Shown here one piece after another: positions 1-12,344 of a stretch of 64,000 nt of DNA. How positions within the stretch are numbered: position 1 is the stretch's first letter; every line of letters starts with the position of its first letter. Both the position numbers and the translations under genes were made by a program. The notes below the pieces were generated by a model that searched no databases, had not been told where the DNA came from, and saw nothing but the letters and a program-made list of their open reading frames with translations. The stretch is from Bactericera cockerelli. Taxonomy: Eukaryota > Arthropoda > Insecta > Hemiptera > Triozidae. The stretch spans positions 24,431,928 through 24,495,927 of the forward strand of contig CM044957.1 of NCBI GenBank assembly GCA_024516035.1, written 5' to 3'.

Positions 1-880
1 TGCTTCTTACTGCTCTTTCTTCCCACTAATCTTCCTTCCAATTTTTTTTTCTCCCCCTCCCTCCTAACTAATCTCCTCCTCCTAGTACCAACTCACCCTC
101 CTGCTCCTTGCTCCTCTGTTGTATAATTAAAGTTAAAACAATACAGTGCGCTGCGGAATATCAATTACCTACTTGCTTTGTGGAAAGTTAATTGCTTCAA
201 CTTTTTTTTTTTCGAGGACAGCTAAAATTCAATTGCACCCTAGAATATGATATGTGTGTTGTTATTGAGTTGGGTGGAGAAGTCCCTTTGTATTTCCAAG
301 GTAAATGTAACCTTTGAATTGTTCGGCCTAGGTTCGAATTCCGGCAGGTATTGGATTTAATAAGTAGCTCTAACATCCTTAGGTCATTCAGGAATAAAGA
401 CGGACTAACTAATCATATCAAAATCAAATATTAATAATAATTATATGTTAATAAAAAAAACGCCGACAGTTCCCTTGTATACTGGAGAACAGTATAGGAG
501 AACCAGATATAGTGGCAGATATCTGAGCGCATGGTAGTGCGCCAGGCCATGTTCCAGCAAGCACGGCAGGATATCTTAACACAAACCGATTCACCCGGTT
601 TTCACACAATTTTATCTATTGACCATGAGTGGAGCTATGAAATTCCGCACAGATATTCTCTTTCTATTACTAAAAACACAATGAAAATTTCAAGAGTCAA
701 TACAAAAGAGTTTCGGAGAAAGGTAATTTTAAAATTTGCGATTTTGTATCTGACTGACTGACTCACAGATCATCAAAATTATGAAGTACTATCCGACTAC
801 CTAGAAAGCTGAAATCTTGCATGGTGGTAGGATTTAATGTAGAAGTAAGTAATCAGAAAACCGGAACTTTTGCACTTTAA
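1..880. other. Intergenic: pyrimidine tract and SINE-like B box
   Basis: Bases 1-115 are a C/T-rich tract. Near 329-341 lies a canonical RNA polymerase III B box (GGTTCGAATTCC), about 60 bases after a weak A-box-like stretch, which suggests an eroded tRNA-derived SINE on the plus strand. The open frame at 531-761 has no recognisable domain and its first 'start' gives no gene-like context; I do not call it a gene. Confidence 0.35.
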
Positions 881-1180
881 CTGCTGTTAAACGGTGTCGT
901 TTTGGGGAGCATATACGCGCCTTTATGGACAGCTTTAAATTGAAATCATGTCTATTTATAACGATGATATTTCGTATGTTGTTTTGGAATAACGAAAACA
1001 TAATAATAAAAAAATAAAACGGGCACTTTCGTGTGGGTTTAGGGAGCATATTTGTTAGAAGTATATGATAAGTTTAAAATGAAAACCAAACTGTTTGGAT
1101 AGCATTAATCTTGCAAGATTTTAGAGATCTATGTCGAAATAGAAGTAAAAAATTACGATTTCAACTTAGCTGTGCTACAA
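881..1180 (+). repeat. Interspersed repeat, copy 1 (partner at 44.83-45.08 kb)
   Basis: This stretch has a clear relative in opposite orientation at about 44831-45080. Shared words include GGTTTAGGGAGCA, AGCATTAATCTTGCAAGAT and a following block ending in TACGATTT-AACTT. It is an unclassified dispersed repeat; neither copy shows terminal repeats that I could find. Confidence 0.6.
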
Positions 1181-1789
1181 GCTTATCAATTAAATTTGAC
1201 TTTATTTCTTATCTGACTCCCAAAGAAGATTTTATTTATTTTTTCATAGTTTACAGAAACGATACGTTGCGTTGCCTCGGGGTAAAAGTACATTTTTAAA
1301 AAGCCTTTTTTATGATCACGATGTAGACCATCACACCTAGGCACAGCAAAACCACAACAAAAATAACAACAACTAATATCGACGCGAACATATAGCGTGT
1401 GGCATACGTTTCTGTTCAAAAATGATATATTATAGCAGGCATTCAGTAGTTTATTATTCAGGGTCACAGATTCTTTTCTTTCAAGGGAACAACAGATAAT
1501 CACTAGGTGAGTTGTTTTTCAAAATGCATAAAATTGGCCTTGAAATTATACTTGACAGATCATGCAAGGGTAGAAAAAAATGAAAAAAGGAAAACTTGTG
1601 GAAATAATAAGATTCCTCAAGTAGGTAATTTTTTAAATACCTTAATTTGATTCATTCAAACGTCTTTGATAGGTCACAAAATAGAACATTTCACTTAAAA
1701 GCAAAAAAAACCTTTCAATAAATTACTATAAACTCTTCACTTGAATATCCAAAACAAATATCATTATTATTGTTAATTATAATTTGTTT
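1181..1789. other. No gene seen
   Basis: AT-rich DNA. The overlapping open frames here are short, lack domains and are antisense to each other. Nothing supportable. Confidence 0.5.
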
Positions 1790-2001
1790 TTCTTCTTTAG
1801 AATGTACCATTTGAAGTTAACACGTTTGTAGATTATTATTATTATGATTATTAAACTCTTTTAGAAAAACATATAGGATACAAACAAATAATGGTAAAAA
1901 TTAAAATACAAAATTGACAATATAAATATAAACAGGAAAAAAATAAACAAAATATATACATATGTCCTAACTAAAGGGCGGGGTTATTGCCTATGACAAT
2001 A
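1790..2001 (-). mobile_element. 3' tail of a 5'-truncated LINE (RTE-like)
   Basis: Read on the minus strand, the block ending at 2001 contains GGCAATAACCCCGCCCTTTA followed by AGGACAT and an AT-rich tail that runs into ATT/AAT repeats. The same roughly 40-base core occurs on the plus strand at 19350-19384, there followed by AATAAA and a poly(A) run. A conserved 'aagagattgcc...aataa-ccgcc' 3' end is typical of RTE-clade LINEs in insects; the clade name is from memory. Confidence 0.5.
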
Positions 2002-2255
2002 ATACAATATGTAAACCCAATAGTAAACGATTGGCCAAATAACCACTTGGGCCTTCTACGTGTACTATAAACACTTGAGTTTTACAATAGAGCAAACAGG
2101 TTGCAATAATCAAGAACTTGGAATAATTTCAATGGCTCAAAAAGTTCTGAACTTTCAATGTCCAATTTAATGTTAGAATCTTGGCAATAAATGAGAAATA
2201 AAGAGAAGATCTGGCTAAAAAGTAAAACAACACGACATTACTAAATGAAACTGAA

Positions 2256-2749
2256 CATACGAGTACCATGCAAAGCAAAGGAAGAACAAACCATATTGTT
2301 CAAATCTTAGTGGAATAGATGACACCAATCAAACCTTACCTGAAGCTGACGAAATAGCAGAGATGAAAGAATTGGACACTAATTTAGTCCTGGCTGATGG
2401 ATCACCATCATTGGGAGGATGAAGCGCACAGATTACACCCTGAAAACACAAAACAACACAACAGTAGATTGATCACTAATCTCTGTCGATATTCACGAAA
2501 AAGTTGAAAATTTTACGTTGAAGCTCGCAAGGCACTTCATACTGGAAAACTTCTTCTCGACGAGAAAAAGAAAATATATGTTCAAGGAAAAGATGTGCTC
2601 ATGCGCTTGGAGGAAAAGGTCAGAGAGGAGTCGTGGAAATCAATGTGGGGAAACACCCTGCATGACGTCACTTTTGTACCTCTTAAGTTTCAGAGAGCTA
2701 CTCTGAGGATTTTGGGAGACATTCAAGGCTTGAGACTGAATAAATGATA
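2256..2749 (+). pseudogene. Two coding-like fragments, possible gene or transposon remnant
   Basis: Two adjacent open stretches read like protein although neither has a proper start. The first (about 2256-2421) is acidic and contains the run LPEADEIAEMKELDTNLVLA before a TGA. The second (about 2505-2749, another frame) contains RLEEKVREESWKSMWGNTL and LRILGDIQGLRLNK before a TGA, with AATAAA overlapping the end. I recognise no family. They may be two exons, or one coding region broken by a frameshift. No convincing splice acceptor precedes the second piece, so a decayed remnant is as likely as a real 3' exon. Confidence 0.3.
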
Positions 2750-3680
2750 TTCAGATAAATGTAAAATGTATAAGCTAAGCACTCTCAAGGGTCACTTTTT
2801 ATATACGAGTAGAAGTATATAAATAATATGTAAAAGATTGTTAAGTCTTCAAACCCTCCCTGGGGACGGACTCTATTCAAGATCGAAAAGAGAGGTTCAC
2901 CACACATTAACCATTTCACTCGTGTGCTCAAGAGTTAACAAATCCTGAAAAAGTAAAAAAAACTAACCACATCTAGGTGGACCAACAGCAGAAGAGACAG
3001 TTAATTTTTTTGTTCAGCAAAACTTAAAAGTACGCCATATCGAAGAGGATCCTGACGAAAGCCTAGGATAATACTGTTTTACTTCGACTAATCAATAAGG
3101 TCCACACGAGCTTACACGAAGCTTGTTTCCAAGCAGACAAAGTTGAGGGTACCCAACCTATATTTAGTTGGGATACTCCATACCTACTTGTTATATTTGC
3201 ATGATACACAAGTTACATTCAAAAGTCCAGAGCTTTAAGTATTTGATACTACGAGCTACACCATTCTTGCTTCTGATGGTATTACACACAAGTTGTCAGG
3301 AAAAGCAATGAGTCATATCTCTACTCGAGGGTAGCGGTAGGAACTGCGAATATTCGCGTGCACTTTAATAATCAAGAGTATTATATCCCATGATAGTAGG
3401 ATATAGAGGAAGATGAGATTTTCATAGGAATCAAATAAATAAATATAAAACAGTCTATGTTCAATATTAGTTTTTAGACTACATGTACAAATGCACACTT
3501 CACAATAAAAAGACATGAGAGTGGCCCAGAACCAGAACATTTTTTTCTTTTCATCCAGGAAATTCTCCAGCTGGTACACCACATGACAATATCTTTTTTT
3601 AAATTCTAAGGAATCTGAGAGCTGAGATTTCTGTAAAGAAAAGTACCTGTTGAAGAACAACTTGAGTATAAAGTGGACTA
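2750..3680. other. No gene seen
   Basis: AT-rich sequence without supportable coding potential or structured repeats. Confidence 0.5.
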
Positions 3681-3934
3681 GCGGGTCACACCCGCCGTTT
3701 CGCCAGCCCATCAAACACACACAAACCCACACAGACACCCACACCCACACAAACACCCACAGACCCACCCACACACAAACCCATACACACACCCACAAAC
3801 AAACACACCTACACACACACACACACATCACACACAAGCACACACACACAAACATACACACACACACACATAAACACACACACACACACACACATACACC
3901 CCCCCCCCCACACACACACACACACACACACACC
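3681..3934 (-). repeat. Dispersed repeat joined to a (CA)n/(GT)n tract
   Basis: Bases 3681-3712 read on the minus strand as TTTGATGGGCTGGCGAA followed by a GC-rich end, the same sequence as at 12529-12556. In both copies a GT-rich microsatellite lies directly upstream of the TTTGATGGGC core. Here the tract is long (about 3713-3934) and includes a run of ten C. The long open frames through it on both strands are low-complexity artefacts. Confidence 0.7.
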
Positions 3935-4242
3935 TTGTAAGTCCAATGATTATGCAGCTTATGTATCAATTTTTCCATACGGGGAAAATGAAGATAAACT
4001 CACATCTGTCCCCTAACCATTCTAAATTTTACTTTCTATCACTTTCCCCAAGTCCACTCGTAGCATTCAACGTGGGATGTTTGTTTGCACACCATTGACG
4101 TGCTGCACACCCATACGCTACATACGTCACTCTCATTGAACATTGCATTCAATTAATGTCAACATAATTCAGATAATCTCACTCCTGAATTAGGATTTAT
4201 CCATATGTTTTTCTACATTACATAATAGATACTGTGAAAGAA

Positions 4243-4316
4243 GACTACTATGTACAATGTAAATAGACCAAATATTGAAATTCGTCTATGTCCTGTATAT
4301 ATTGTACATAGTAGTC
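4243..4316. repeat. Hairpin with 16-bp perfect arms
   Basis: GACTACTATGTACAAT at 4243-4258 is the exact reverse complement of 4301-4316, with a 42-base loop. The size would suit a small fold-back or an RNA hairpin; there is no other evidence of transcription. Confidence 0.6.
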
Positions 4317-4334
4317 ATTTTCATTATACATATT

Positions 4335-4848
4335 GTAACCAACTTCCCTTGTTGCTAATTTGGAAACTAACTTCACTTAGTGCTAAATTGTAAACCAACT
4401 TCCCCTGTTGCTAAATTTTAGACCAACATCAGTTGGTGCTAAATTGTAAACCAACTTAACTTGGTGCTAAATTGTAAAGCAACTTTACTTGGGCTAAATT
4501 GTAAAGCAACTTTACTTGGGCTAAATTGTAAACGAACTTTACTTGGTGCTAAATTGTAAAGCAACATTACTTGGTGCTAAATTGTAAAGCAACTTTAATT
4601 GGGCTAAATTGTAAACCAACTTTACTTGGTGCTAAATCGTAATTCAACTTTACTTGGGCTAAATTCTAAATCATCTTCCCTTGTTGCTGAATTCTAAACC
4701 AATGTTACTTGGTGCTGAATTGGAAACCACCTTTACTTGGACTAAATTATAAACCAACGTCACTTGGTGATAAATTCTAGACCAACTTCACTCGGTGCTA
4801 AATTTTGAACGAACTTCACATAGTGCTAAATATTAAACCAACTTCAAC
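4335..4848. repeat. 28-bp minisatellite, about 18 copies
   Basis: Tandem units of 27-28 bases on the pattern GTGCTAAATTGTAAACCAAC followed by TTTACTTG run through the whole interval. Copies differ by point changes and by loss of one base (GGGCT for GGTGCT). The edges are more diverged than the middle, as expected of a locally homogenised array. Confidence 0.9.
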
Positions 4849-6405
4849 TCTTATCTTCTTTTTTGATTCCTTTTCCTTCTCCTCGTCATTATACTTGGAA
4901 CAATACCAAGCTTTCAATTTATTGGGTCTCGCCATACCCGAGTTGGATGTAACATCGACCCAATTCTCCGTGCTTATTATTTTTGTCTAGACAGAGCTGG
5001 AGCTTGGGTTGGGAATCAGTGCTGCTGTGCGTATCAAGGCTATTCACTGGAAATTCTAACTACTAATCGTAAACATACTTATTTATGAAAGCAAGGGATG
5101 GACAAAAACATAGCTTTCTATGATAGTTTATAATGTTACGCTCCATCTACCTTGTGAATATTGACTGTGAGAATAAAGGACTCAATAGTCTCATTCTTTC
5201 AGGATGAATAGATATATTGTTTCTTCATTTTGAAAAAACAAATTCAAATTTCAAAAAATTTGCCATTTGTTCCACAATTGAAAACATATCTTCAAAACTA
5301 GGCTGAAATAACCAAAACATTTTTTTTTTTAATGAAACACAATTAATAATGGAATATGAATGAGTCCTATTTCTACCTCTTGTAAGCATAGATATGCACG
5401 AGTAGCTCAATACCAGTGCTTTGTTACCGTAAGGTTTTTTGTCTGAAGTTGATATCCTTTTTCAAAACGCGAAATTCTCAGCGTAAGAAAATTTTCATGA
5501 CATATTTAGCCCCTGAACTTGTTAATTTCACATTTTTCTTAATTAATAAGAAAATATTCTTTGATTTTTTGAATATTGAATCAAAAAATCGCTGACACTC
5601 CCCAAGTCTCCTGAAATGCCCAAACAAATGACAGTTTTCCAGTCTGATAGATACCCTGATTCAATAATAGATCCATTACATAAATATACAGGCACTACTG
5701 CTATGTTCCTTTGGAATGGTAAGCAGTAAGACTTAAATTGCTTAACTTAAATTGGAAAATTTCATCTGAAAATAAAAAGTTAAAACAAATTAAAAGAAAG
5801 CCTTTCAAACTGAAAGTCAATAACAAAGATTTGGAAAATGGAAAGAAAACCCTGAAACTTGCATAACAAGATCCAAGAAGGCGAAGGAAATAAAATTTGT
5901 TCAAATCCCTTGAAGCAAATAGCACGAAAGTAATCAAATTTGACCCAAACCCTACCCCTCCCTCCCAACTTCCGTCAGCAAGACTCCTAGCATAATGATG
6001 AGTCATCCTGACGTCACTCGAATTGTTTCACCCTTTGAGATTCTCTTTTCTAACTTACCTACAAAAAAAACATAAAGTCCATGGTTATCCATATCCATTT
6101 ATAACTAGCCTAGCTCAATATTGCGATGGCTGAATCTAGAAACTAAATAAGAAGTTTCCTTCATATAATTTACGAGTAAGTACAAGATAAGGACGGGCAA
6201 AACGAGTAACATAATGCACATGTTGTAGGAACTTCCCCATTTCAGGAACTTCTCGAAATTCCTAGGAAATGTTATTGTTCCTTGACCGCTTAGAAACTTT
6301 TAGATGTTCCTGGTTTGATTTTTTCAGTAATTTTTAGTTGTTCCTAGGAACTTCCCTGATGTTAATGGGATGGACGTTTCGTGTGAGAGTCGAAAAATTG
6401 AAAAA
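4849..6405. other. No gene seen
   Basis: AT-rich DNA. Around 6230-6350 there are several GGAACTTCC-type words and a GTTCCTAGGAAC palindrome, otherwise nothing. Confidence 0.5.
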
Positions 6406-6465
6406 GTCATCAGAGGCATGGTCGAAACTAAGGCAATCCACAGCTTTGCAGATGCCTCTGATGAC
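6406..6465. repeat. Hairpin with 14-bp perfect arms
   Basis: GTCATCAGAGGCAT at 6406-6419 pairs perfectly with 6452-6465 across a 32-base loop. Allowing two mismatches extends each arm to about 21 bases. This is the size of a pre-miRNA stem-loop but could equally be a decayed inverted-repeat element. Confidence 0.6.
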
Positions 6466-8710
6466 ATTTCCAAGTACAATACTCTGTTTATCCTGCAAAA
6501 ATGAGATTACAGTCCTTTTACTCTCACAGTCTTGAGTAGGGTGATCGATTCTGGGCGGGGGTCAAGGGGGGGATTCAGTCCAGTCAGTTTTTTGGCATTG
6601 AAAAGTATTTTACTACGGAAACTTAGACTCTTTCTCGAAAATCAGAAGGAACAGTTAGAAATACCTGAAGAATTTAAAATTCAAACCAGGAAAACTTTTA
6701 AAAAATCTGAAAACGGGAAGGTCACATTCTTGTAATTTGATAATTATTCAAGTACATACATTATAATTATGTTGTAGATAATTATGACCCTTCCTCAAAA
6801 TAATAATGAGCTTATCGCCATCTTAAATGTTGCATGGGGTTAAGAGACTAGTGCACATCTGAAACACTGGTTCTCGTGTTCGACTCAAGCACTAGGGCAA
6901 ATATTTATGAAATAATATTTGTTTTCGGATTCGTTGGCTTTCTACGATAAGACATTAATGTGAAAACAAGAATTAAACAGACAATGCAGTCAAGACCCGA
7001 CCTCTTGTCTTTCTGTCCAGGAGGCATATAAGGGCTAACGGGACATGAAATCCGACAAAGGCATGCATGCAGTAGGGTGGTGCAAGAAGGTGGATTAGGT
7101 GGGAAGAGAAGGTACGAACAGTCCTCCACGACTCAAGTGGTATGAAAAGTTCTCTGCAAGAGAGATCATTCTGAATATAATGAGTTATAATTTCATTTAT
7201 AAGACTCATTATAAGTCATGGATGGGCATAATGCAAAGACTTTAAATAGCAAAATCGACATAGATATAAAAAGACTTTGCCTAAAGAAATTAAGCTCATA
7301 TTGTTTTTACGAATCTGATTAATAAATGCCTTAGAAGAAGGCCTAGAGTGCGTGAGAAGCGACGCAGCCAATTCCTTCGGATATTTGTTATAGAGGGTGA
7401 GGTTGAAAACATACTATAAGTCCTGACGGCTAGGATGGGAGGAAAACGAGTTAGGGTGGGGGGTAAAAGGGTGGTCAGAGGAAGTAAGATGAGGTACAAT
7501 TTTTGTATTTTTGCTTATACCTCAAGAACAATACATTTTTATAAAAAAAAATTGTATGGAGTTAAAATACGGAAAATAAAATTTTAATTTATTTGTATTC
7601 TATGATACTTTGAAAAATTCCCAATCCTTTTCGAGATATACGCTCTAGATATACGAGATTTCCTCATTAATTTGAGTATGTGACCACATAATAATATGAC
7701 TCTGAGGGTTAGGTGGTAGAAAATGCTTTGAACATTAACCTTGCCGGTGTTTAACTTCTACTTAAAAAAGCCATCAGAACCGAATTTCAACTTTGACTCA
7801 TTGGTGTGGCTGACAAAGAAGACTGACACATTGAAAAAAGCATTATTCTTGGCCCTTATGAATAATAGCTTTTTCTCAATATCTCATCTCCTTTGAAGGT
7901 ACAATACCTTTACCTTTTCAAACTTACATATTATGTCTCACCCATTCACTCAGCTACTTGAGCTTCACTTCTTGCTCACTCTCTCATTCTTTGTTTTTCC
8001 TTTTGTTTGTCTTGATGAGCTCTTTTGTGTGTTTCCATATTTCCATCTTTGTTCCTTTGTATTAATATAAGTACCTACCTCTACCTATCTAACAACTCTC
8101 CTACTTGCTACACATGAAGGTAGGTACATACAAAGTAGGCTGCTATGGTAATGATAAAGATGGCTACAATGTACTGTACTTAAGAGCAAAGCACTAAAAA
8201 AAATGTTCTTTTCCATGGTAAAATATGTTGTACAATTTCAAAATGTTATACTCTGTCATGTTCATTCAACACACTCAAAAAATGAAAATTTTACTTTCTA
8301 TTACCAATTTGTTTGTTTGTATGTATGTGTTCTTAAAATAGTTTACAAACACACAAACAAAAAAGACACACAGACTTTCCTTTGTAAAGGATGAATAAGT
8401 TGCAGGAACTTCTAGTTGGTAACTTATAGATAATTCTGATTAGAATTTTTAAATATTCTCATGTTGTCTTGCTAGATTTAATTAAAAGTTTGACCATGCT
8501 AAGTTTCAACTCTGCACCTAAAGCCAATTGGAAGATATTAGCCTTTGCCAAACTTATGCCAGAACCTGTATAATTATTTAACATGTTAAGCACCAAGATT
8601 TTTTCCATAGTTTGTTCCAAAGATGCCTCCTTAAAAAAGTACTACTTTTTCTGTTTTCAATGGGGCCCACCTGTGGCCTTGCATATACTGTCGGTAGGTA
8701 CCTACAGCAA
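6466..8710. other. No gene; one SINE-like stretch
   Basis: Around 6838-6900 a TGTTCGACTCA B-box-like word is followed by GCACTAGGGC and an AT-rich hairpin. A similar order (GGTTCAATCAC, then GCACTGGGAC) occurs at 60560-60640, suggesting two old tRNA-derived SINEs. The rest is featureless. Confidence 0.3.
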
Positions 8711-8770
8711 GGGTTTCAGAAAATTGTTTCATTCTATGCACTGAGGCTCACTCATGGACCTCATTTCAAA
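8711..8770 (+). repeat. 60-bp direct repeat, copy 1
   Basis: This begins GGGTTTCAGAAAATTGTTTC. A second copy at 8899-8958 differs at only a handful of positions. The two copies are 188 bases apart start to start, which indicates a local segmental duplication. Confidence 0.8.
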
Positions 8771-8898
8771 ATATTTCTTATGGAGAATAGATTCCTTAGG
8801 AACACAAGTAACAGAAAATATGCAATAAATAGCAACTCCTTTTAGAGACAAGAAGACAATAGATTCCTGTGGAAAACAGTACATCTAGGGTCACTAGT

Positions 8899-8958
8899 GG
8901 GTTTCAGAAAATTGTTTCATTCTGTGCACTGAGACCTGCTCATAGATCTCATTTCAAA
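8899..8958 (+). repeat. 60-bp direct repeat, copy 2
   Basis: Partner of 8711-8770, in the same orientation. Sequence outside the 60 bases does not match. Confidence 0.8.
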
Positions 8959-9052
8959 CGGACCATGGAGATAGCCTTCAGGGTCCATAGTCCAAAGGTC
9001 TTGAATGTCAATTGTTGGAAAATATAATCCTGACTTTGGATGAATCTATATT

Positions 9053-9345
9053 TCACGACCATTTTTTATTAGCTTCCTCTGCAGCAGAACCAGCTCCTTC
9101 TCGAGTCTTGGGGAGATATGTTTCTGCTAAGGTGTTAATGCAGGTACAATTCCAAACTAAAATTTGACCTCTCAACCAGGGAACCAAGGTGATGCCATTA
9201 GGCCAATTGCCATCATCTCTGGATAATCCCAGGGTCTCTAAAGTAGAGGGAGCATGAATGGGAGATGGAGCCTGCTGAACAATATGTTGCACATGACAAG
9301 GAAAGCAACCTTTCCCTTTACAACAAGTTAGACCATCTTCCTTTA
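9053..9345 (-). pseudogene. Retroelement ORF fragment (C-terminal domain)
   Basis: An open frame on the minus strand starts after a TAA near 9350. It encodes DGLTCC, then a span containing GLSRDDGNWPNGITLVPW and later LVWNCTCINTLAETYL and GAGSAAEEANKKW. I recognise this order (DGL..., GLSRDDG-RPDG, LVPW-G, LVWD-TC-DTLA, GSAAE) from the C-terminal part of a family of animal reverse-transcriptase polyproteins, where it looks nuclease-like. Here it is isolated, and the usual RPDG and VWD positions are WPNG and VWN, so it is a dead fragment. The family name is uncertain. Confidence 0.5.
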
Positions 9346-10647
9346 TTTCTTAGTCTATTCCACACTCACATAATATTATGACACTTGAAAATAGAACAAA
9401 CCAGGCAAATACCAACACACGTTCTGAATGTGTTTATTTTTTTAATTTTAAATAAAAAGTTATTTTCACATTAAAATTTTTGTAACTGGTATTCCAAAGG
9501 TTTTCAATATCTTTCTATAATTCAACATTTTGAGCCTTCTTAGTTAGACCACATACAAAATTGGTATTATATTAAAATAAGTCATCTTCTAATAGGTATT
9601 GATAGGTATACAAATCACAACCTTTCCACTTATTACTAATTAACCAGGGTGTGTTTTGTCAAATACAAGGAACATTTAATTAGCATCTCTATGAACTAAG
9701 AGAAGAGAAAAGATCCTACCTTTGTCTCAGAGAGCTGTCACCACTGGCTACATCAAACCATTGCACTAAACTTGAAGGTGGTCCAAGAGTTTGATCATCT
9801 TGATAGGTAGTTATTTTCTTACATAAAACACCATTGACAGCTTAGTGTTTTTGGTACTGATTACAAAGAAAAGTATACAACTAGCAAGTCTTTTGCTGTG
9901 TTGAATTTGAATTTCTTATTCTCTTGATGTATGATAATGATTGGTATTAAATAAAATTATTTATCTAACTTTAATTGGAAATTTTGAAAGCTTCTTGTTT
10001 GCTTATTTCTAGTTTTCTCCTTTCTTGTCCTTTTGTTTTGTTTGTTTGAGCAATCAAAAAATATTTTTTGAATTTATCTTTAGTTCTACTTTATTTCACT
10101 AGGTTGAGCTGTAAGTATTAAACAAACATCATAGATTTAGAAACTAGTTAACGAACTCTGGTGCAGGACTGAAACACAACTGCATTTTGGCAGCCATTTT
10201 CTATTGAGGTATTTCCACATGAAAATCTGAAGTTTGACATACGGTTCTTATGGAAGATTTCTTAAATGAAAATTATTCTATTTCTGAAGTTATAAAGCGT
10301 TAATTTTTTTGTATTTTATTCTAAAGAATATGGTCAATTCGTCAAAGACTCAGGAATTGATTTATATTGGTTAGTATTTTGCATCTTTTCACATCATGCA
10401 AACTTGATAGGCATATAAGTATTATACAGGGTGTAACTCAATTAGATGTCTACCCGAATTGAGGTTGTAGGACAGGTATGGGAATACAAAAAATTCAGTA
10501 AACTTACATTATATCTTGAGGCATTTCGGAGATAACCGCCATTTTGTTGTATTTTGCACCAAAACGACACTCTCTCATGTGTTTAGTCACAACTCCTGGA
10601 TTATGATGGACGAAATAATTTTAAAAATATCTTCGATTTTTTTCATA
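9346..10647. other. No gene; MITE-type end at 10.43 kb
   Basis: AT-rich. TATACAGGGTGTAACTCAAT at 10432-10451 has the CAGGGTGT end seen in the other MITEs of this window, but no matching right end was found nearby. Confidence 0.4.
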
Positions 10648-11150
10648 TTTCTGGACGTTTCATAACCTCCTGAGCAACTTTGGTTTTGTGTCCGTCTGTC
10701 GGTCTGTCGATCCGTCGGTCTGTTAAAAATATTCCTTGTAACGCGCAAATCTCGGAAATTACTCAACGGATTTTGATGAAACTTTGCACACTTATAGAAG
10801 ACGTTCTGTAGATGGTCCCACTTTAAATTCATCAAATTCGTACTAGCGGTTCTGGGTGAAAGAGACCATGCGCCTGACCACTAACTTTTTACTTCAACGT
10901 TTATATCTCGTGAACGGTACAACCGATTTTGATGAAATTTTGTATATATGCATATGCATATTATTATTTTACATAGGTTATTTATATTTATTTTTTAATT
11001 AATTATAATTTCACTCTGATATTTCAGAAAATCCGAAATTTTGGACAAAAAAGTCAAAAAAATAAGGTTCACCACTTGCCAATACACAATTTTTTGTAAA
11101 ATCTAGAACGTAACAGTAAAAAACAGTAAAAATACTTTTGATACATTTAA
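10648..11150 (+). repeat. Dispersed repeat family R1, copy A
   Basis: The sequence contains repeated TCTGTCGGTCTGTC words, then AACGGATTTTGATGAAACTTT, then AGCGGTTCTGGGTGA, GACCACTAACTTTTT, ATCTCGTGAACGGTAC and AGAAAATCCGAAA. The same blocks in the same order occur inverted at 35345-35860, and the first part recurs at 13372-13650. It is an unclassified dispersed repeat of at least 500 bp with no obvious coding capacity. Confidence 0.75.
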
Positions 11151-11249
11151 ACTATTAAGAAAAAGACAAAAAATAGAGTTGAATCAATACGTATTGCATT
11201 TATCAAGAAATTAAACTTTGTACCTATCAATATTAAATTTATGAGACAG

Positions 11250-11430
11250 TAGTCTGGCTGGGGGACTACAAACATTGAGTAGACCAGCATTGGCTTGGTT
11301 CTGGAGGCCTTTGTCAATTATTATTCTCCTTGTAAAGACAGTGGTAGAAGTACTGAGTCGTTCCTCCACTGTCTGGCTATCGTCGTTCACGATGACGCCA
11401 TCCTATAATGATGATGATGAGATAATGTCT
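11250..11430 (+). repeat. Dispersed repeat family R2, copy 1
   Basis: Blocks such as GTCTGGCTGGGGGACTA, AGTAGACCAGCATTGGCTTGG and CACTGTCTGGCTATCGTCG, ending in ATGATGATGAT, match the reverse complement of 34715-34985. The 3' end in (ATG)n suggests a SINE or LINE tail, but no polymerase III boxes are evident. Confidence 0.7.
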
Positions 11431-12344
11431 ACCTATGCCATCAGTAAAATCAATCAACGCGCAAATGCGATAGTCATTGAAAATGGAATTACTTTATTGA
11501 TTCAAAATATTGATCTTCTATCTCTAATGAGGGCTGTTTAACTTTTTTAATTTATCACCTTGTTCTAAGTTTGATTGATAAACGCAACCCTAAGGTATTA
11601 ATATTCCCCTAATATGCTCGTCCAAGGCTGCGACTTGGGCCCGGAAACTGTGGGTTTTGTGAGACCAGGCAGTGGTCTATGTTCCCGAAACACAATACCT
11701 TAAGATGCGCAAGAGTAGGTATCCCCAAAGTTAGCAAAAAACCTAAAAGTCCGAGCGTCAAAACCCCAAGATGCAGTCCATTAATTCCACCCTAAGAAGG
11801 ATGTGTCAAAACCATTAAGAATCCAGGGAAAAAAAGCAGAACATGTTCCTGCTCCCTCTGCTCCTGTAATAAGAACAGAAACTGGTTAAGCACTTAAAAG
11901 ATAAATGAGCGTGCAAGTTCCATAATCATAAATCCAGTTTTATAGCCAGAGGTTCAGTGTTCAGCAAATTCTATTACTCATTCTGCAAACATGAGTTCTT
12001 CTACCAAAGCGGACTCATTTCTGAACCCTAGTGTCTGCTCGGCTCAGAATGCTTTAGTCATGTCAGGAGGGAGTGGTTCATAACCTGATGGGTACCCAAC
12101 AGAGTGGCAAAGCCTGTTACTTCTTCTTTTCATTGTGAAATTCTGAAAATACTCAAGTCACTAAATCCACCTGCTGATGAATAAGTAATTATATAGGTAT
12201 CCATCCTTATTAAAAAAAAAGTTTTACAGTATTTGTATTGCCAATAACTCTAGTTTTTTAATTATTTTTTCGCAAATTCAACTGTCTTTTTTCTTAAAAT
12301 ATCATCAGTGACATGCTTGATAGTAAAAAAATTCTTCTACGGTT
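11431..12344. other. No gene seen
   Basis: Nothing supportable beyond AT-rich sequence. Confidence 0.5.

Noticed and set aside
3650..3978. Long open frames on both strands rich in Thr-His or Val-Cys
   Set aside because: They are translations of a CA/GT microsatellite and have no complexity or domain.
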